8,253 nt of DNA. Source: an uncultured Pseudanabaenaceae cyanobacterium (GTDB lineage Bacteria; Cyanobacteriota; Cyanobacteriia; PCC-9006; JAAUQQ01). The stretch is taken from positions 1 through 8,253 of the forward strand of contig CALLPZ010000140.1 of the NCBI GenBank assembly GCA_938015405.1, in the 5' to 3' direction. The translations under genes and the position numbers were made by a program. Positions within the stretch are counted from its first letter, which is position 1; each line of letters opens with the position of its first letter. The notes beneath the pieces were generated by a model that saw nothing but the letters and a program-made list of their open reading frames with translations, was not told where the DNA came from and did no database searches. Below are positions 5,947 through 8,253 of this stretch, in pieces.

Positions 5947-7106
5947 TAAGACTGCAAAGGATTACTCGAGGGATTCACCAGGTCCTGAAGTTTCTGCTTA
6001 ATCCGCGTATCAAACGCCTCCCACTTCAGCCGAGCAAAATCTGACTGATCGTTATTCCCCGACAGGAAGCCCACCGGAATCTCAAACCCACCGGCCTGGG
6101 CCCGCCCACCACCAAAAAAGCGGCCGCGAGAATCCTGACCAAAGGCTTCTTTCAAAAATTCATCGGGATCCAGCGTCAACTTACTGGTCCGTAGCGAGCC
6201 CACCACCAGTTCAATCTGGTCATCCTCATCATGGACAATGCCGTACACCAAAGCCGTATGAACATTCTCCTCAGTGACTAGGAAATCCGCAGCCTGGGGA
6301 ATAGCATCGCGATCTTCATAGCGCAGGTAGCCCACACCCGCGACGCAAAAATTGTTCTGCACTGCACGGTTACGCAGGGAACGCTCAATCACATCCATGA
6401 CTCGCTTAGAGCGAGAGGACTGAAGGATGGCTCCCAGCAGCTGAGCATCGTAAAAACGACTTAAGTAGGCCGCTGCCTGGAAGTCGTCTTCCCGAGCGAG
6501 CTGAAGGTTCTGGGTATCGGAGCGCAGACCATGCATCAGCGCCGTGGCACATTTCACATGGGCATGGCTATCGGCATCAAAGGTCAGCAGCCCCGCCTGG
6601 AGATACTGGGTCAAGATTGTCGCCGTCGCTCTAACCTGAGGTCGCAAGTCGAGAAATTCAACCTCAAGGTCTGTCTCACCATTGTGGTGGTCAAAGATGG
6701 CCACCACAGGGATTTCAGCCTGCACCACCAGGTTGGTCAACTGGCTAGTATCCCCCTGGGTATCCACAAACACGCAGCCGTTGTACGAGGTCCAATCCCG
6801 CTCTTTAAGGCTTTGGGGAGCCCAGCGATGGGCTGGCAAGCTCGTCAACTTAACCAGGGCAATATTCTCTTGGTGGCTGAGCGTTCCGGCATAGGCCAGT
6901 TCGCAGTCAATGCGATAGGTCTGGGCAATGAGTTTGAAGGCCCAAGCTGAGGAGAGGGCATCGGGGTCTGGGAAATCCTGGAGGATGACGAGGAGGCGAT
7001 CGCCCCGATGACGCTCCAAGGTTTGATGGAGTTTCTCAGCCTTGGACTCCGGCGTAAACCGGGGCTCAGCAACATCGAGGGGAGAAAGGGGGTTAGCCGT
7101 GGCCAT
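5946..7106 (-). CDS. DHH/DHHA1 phosphoesterase (NrnA/RecJ superfamily)
   Basis: Predicted cytosolic Mn-dependent phosphoesterase. Relatives degrade very short RNAs, dephosphorylate pAp or cleave cyclic dinucleotides, so the exact substrate is open. Residues are numbered from the ATG at 7106 (386 aa). DHH domain: motif I DPDALSS (Asp47, Asp49), motif II FVDTQ (Asp115), motif III IFDHH (Asp139-His140-His141) and motif IV GLRSD (Asp197). DHHA1 domain: FFGGGRAQAGGFEIP (330-344), the glycine-rich substrate loop. Two usual histidines are replaced: Gln43 before motif I, and Arg335 where many relatives read GGH. The first 20 residues are Pro/Ala-rich. Tandem ATGs occur at 7112 and 7106; AGGA abuts the first (0 nt) but is 6 nt from the second, so 7106 is preferred. 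sixA follows 17 nt later. Confidence 0.88.
   Translation of the reverse strand: MATANPLSPLDVAEPRFTPESKAEKLHQTLERHRGDRLLVILQDFPDPDALSSAWAFKLIAQTYRIDCELAYAGTLSHQENIALVKLTSLPAHRWAPQSLKERDWTSYNGCVFVDTQGDTSQLTNLVVQAEIPVVAIFDHHNGETDLEVEFLDLRPQVRATATILTQYLQAGLLTFDADSHAHVKCATALMHGLRSDTQNLQLAREDDFQAAAYLSRFYDAQLLGAILQSSRSKRVMDVIERSLRNRAVQNNFCVAGVGYLRYEDRDAIPQAADFLVTEENVHTALVYGIVHDEDDQIELVVGSLRTSKLTLDPDEFLKEAFGQDSRGRFFGGGRAQAGGFEIPVGFLSGNNDQSDFARLKWEAFDTRIKQKLQDLVNPSSNPLQS
6996..7003. repeat. HIP1 octamer in the DHH gene
   Basis: Encodes Gly-Asp-Arg-Leu just before the motif I strand. Confidence 0.85.
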
Positions 7107-7112
7107 GGACAT

Positions 7113-7116
7113 TCCT
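7113..7116 (-). promoter_or_regulatory. Ribosome binding site of the DHH gene
   Basis: On the minus strand AGGA is followed immediately by ATG (7112) and, 6 nt on, by a second in-frame ATG (7106). Normal spacing favours the second. The TGA of a short upstream frame lies 2 nt before the AGGA. Confidence 0.5.
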
Positions 7117-7118
7117 GG

Positions 7119-7292
7119 TCAATCCGTTAGGCGATTAATCTTAGCGATAGATGGAGTGCGGCGCACCTCACCGTGGACATCCCCGATGCCAACGGTCCGA
7201 TGGAAAGCAATGCCCTGTGAGCCACCTAGCAAAATACGCTCGGCTCTCACTCCCCAGAGACTCTTGCCTAAGGTTCCCAGGAGCAATGCCAA
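7119..7292 (-). CDS. Possible small ORF (57 aa) just before the DHH gene, unrecognised
   Basis: I do not recognise this frame. It runs from a TTG at 7292, preceded by GAGGGA at 8-nt spacing, to a TGA at 7121-7119. It ends 6 nt before the first possible DHH start and is in the same reading frame as that gene. The product would begin hydrophobic (MALLLGTLGKSLWG), continue AERILLGGSQGIAF and end RTPSIAKINRLTD. A GDVHGE string (37-42) resembles the first metal-binding motif of metallophosphoesterases, but nothing else of that family is present and six residues can occur by chance. A GTG at 7250 would give 43 residues. It could be a real small protein, a leader peptide coupling translation to the DHH gene, or chance. 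The opposite-strand frames here look like noise (rich in Arg, Pro and Ser). Confidence 0.25.
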   Translation of the reverse strand: MALLLGTLGKSLWGVRAERILLGGSQGIAFHRTVGIGDVHGEVRRTPSIAKINRLTD

Positions 7293-7404
7293 AACCGCCG
7301 TCCCTCAGCAGGCACCCCGAGGTCAGCAGGACTGCGGTCCCACAGATTCAACCAAAGAAGTAAGCAACCGACGAACACACAAGGCTTCAATCACGCCATG
7401 CTCT
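7122..7404 (-). other. Spacer between the DUF3352 gene and the DHH gene
   Basis: Apart from the possible 57-codon frame, the spacer has a 23-codon frame from a GTG at 7394 (10 nt after the DUF3352 stop, AGAG 6 nt upstream) to a TGA at 7325. After five codons another TGA (7307) follows, then the 57-codon frame, all in the phase of the DHH gene. No good promoter or terminator was found, so whether DHH-sixA is co-transcribed with the DUF3352 gene is undecided. Confidence 0.4.
7305..7330. repeat. Short direct repeat TCAGCAGG x2
   Basis: TCAGCAGG occurs at 7305-7312 and again at 7323-7330, an 18-bp period. Read on the minus strand each copy supplies an in-frame TGC-TGA, the two stops that interrupt the upstream frame of the DHH gene. 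Confidence 0.45.
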
Positions 7405-8253
7405 CTAACGGCCTAATCGCAGGAATACAGCGGCCCGCTGGATGGCTTCCCCCCGCTGATAACCGCTCAGGGTCACAGACTGCAAATTGCGAAAGATAGG
7501 CTGAGCCGTGAGCTTCAGCACCCGCAGAATGGGGAAATCCTGAGTCAGAGTCGCTTCACTATCCAACCAGTTGAGATGGAGATAACCCTGATTGGTTTGG
7601 GGCAAGGGCGCGATCGCCTGGACAAATCCTTTACTGCTCGCCAAAGCCTGCTGCCCTTCATCATGGTTCACGGCCTGAAGCACCGATTCCATGGCTTCTA
7701 GGGACGTCGTAAACACTTCATAGGGATGACCATCTTTCTCGCCCAGGGTGGCATGGACGCCACGCACCAAAGCTCGTAAAGCCGTATCTGCAGAGTCTTG
7801 CTGTCCCTCGGGTTTCAGCTTGGTCCAAGCAGTCACTTCCCAATCTGCCAGGGTGAGGTTGCCAATGCTATAGCCCTGGTCCCGAGCCAAATCATCCAAA
7901 TGGGACACCCCAGCGCGGGCCTCGGGGCGATCGCGACCCACCACAAAGACCCAATCGCAAGGACCCTTGGGACGTTCTAGCTGACCAATGGCATATTCTC
8001 CCTTCACCCAGGGGAAGATTTCTTGGGTAAAGTCCACATCCCACTGGCTTTCCAGTTGACCCAAGCCACGATTGACCACCGTGGCGATCGCGGGATAAGT
8101 CTCCAGAACAGACTCAGTTCCCTGCCAGAACTCATCCAAATGGGCACTGGCAATCGCCACCGCAGTATTGCTGGGCAGGTACTGCAAGGCTTGCTCTGGG
8201 CTTTGCAATGACGCATTCTCCGCAGGAGTTGAATCTGGGGAACCTTCAACATC
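7405..8253 (-). CDS. Probable DUF3352 family protein, N-terminus beyond the window
   Basis: The frame is open to the right edge, giving the last 282 residues; the TTG at 8208 is internal and is not taken as the start, since codons continue in frame above it. Features resembling the cyanobacterial DUF3352 family, from memory, are the LQYLPSNTAVAI opening (23-34 of the visible part) and FPWVKGEYAIGQL (80-92), followed by alternating hydrophobic strands and an ending SVTLSGYQRGEAIQRAAVFL. Function is unknown; members are usually about 500 residues or more and often have an N-terminal membrane anchor, which would lie off the window. No membrane segment, signal peptide or catalytic motif is visible here. 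Three HIP1 octamers fall inside it. Confidence that it is coding is high; the family name is moderate. Confidence 0.65.
   Translation of the reverse strand, partial: DVEGSPDSTPAENASLQSPEQALQYLPSNTAVAIASAHLDEFWQGTESVLETYPAIATVVNRGLGQLESQWDVDFTQEIFPWVKGEYAIGQLERPKGPCDWVFVVGRDRPEARAGVSHLDDLARDQGYSIGNLTLADWEVTAWTKLKPEGQQDSADTALRALVRGVHATLGEKDGHPYEVFTTSLEAMESVLQAVNHDEGQQALASSKGFVQAIAPLPQTNQGYLHLNWLDSEATLTQDFPILRVLKLTAQPIFRNLQSVTLSGYQRGEAIQRAAVFLRLGR
7610..7617. repeat. HIP1 octamer in the DUF3352 gene, site 1
   Basis: Read in the Gln-Ala-Ile-Ala-Pro frame. Confidence 0.85.
7927..7934. repeat. HIP1 octamer in the DUF3352 gene, site 2
   Basis: Read in the Gly-Arg-Asp-Arg-Pro frame. Confidence 0.85.
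8084..8091. repeat. HIP1 octamer in the DUF3352 gene, site 3
   Basis: Read in the Pro-Ala-Ile-Ala frame. The same octamer is therefore used in two different codon phases within this gene. Confidence 0.85.

Noticed and set aside
7042..7416. Plus-strand open frames of 124 and 70 codons across the DUF3352-DHH spacer
   Set aside because: They run antisense into the DHH N-terminus, their products are rich in Pro, Arg, Ser and Thr without structure, and no ribosome binding site or motif supports them.
8004..8252. 82-codon minus-strand frame at the right edge
   Set aside because: It overlaps the DUF3352 frame, which remains open across the edge, and its product looks like random Arg/Ser/Trp-rich sequence.

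Overview
The window reads as a chromosomal segment of a cyanobacterium. It carries a run of four subunit genes of the photosynthetic NDH-1 complex (ndhA-ndhI-ndhG-ndhE) whose products have cyanobacterium/chloroplast-type sequences, and it contains seven perfect copies of the cyanobacterial HIP1 octamer GCGATCGC in 8.25 kb, where chance predicts about 0.1. I do not assign a genus. Every supported gene lies on the minus strand, so transcription runs from high to low coordinates, and both edge genes are cut.

From right to left in transcription order: the C-terminal 282 codons of a probable DUF3352 protein (7405-8253); a 300-bp interval with two short in-frame reading frames of uncertain status; a DHH/DHHA1 phosphoesterase (5946-7106); a SixA-type histidine phosphatase (5437-5928, TTG start) only 17 nt behind it; citrate synthase gltA (4121-5293) behind a 143-nt spacer; a 306-bp intergenic region holding a hairpin that may end gltA transcription and an unusually dyad-rich ndhA leader; ndhA, ndhI, ndhG and ndhE (3814 down to 924) with 61-110 nt spacers; and an NAD kinase gene (869 to the left edge, missing only a short C-terminus) that starts 54 nt after ndhE.

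Functionally the left half is one electron-transport block. NdhA, NdhG and NdhE are proton-pathway/quinone-module membrane subunits and NdhI carries the two 4Fe-4S clusters that feed electrons toward plastoquinone. NAD kinase at the tail sets the NAD/NADP ratio. gltA just upstream supplies citrate for the oxidative branch of the TCA cycle. The right half is a less characterised group (DUF3352, DHH phosphoesterase, SixA phosphatase) in which the last two look translationally coupled.

I see no mobile element, tRNA, rRNA, CRISPR array or clear novel system. The items most worth a second look are the CAGT/ACTG-rich dyads before ndhA, the short reading frames in phase with the DHH gene, the altered histidines in the DHH protein, and the Asn-to-Lys change in the NAD kinase.
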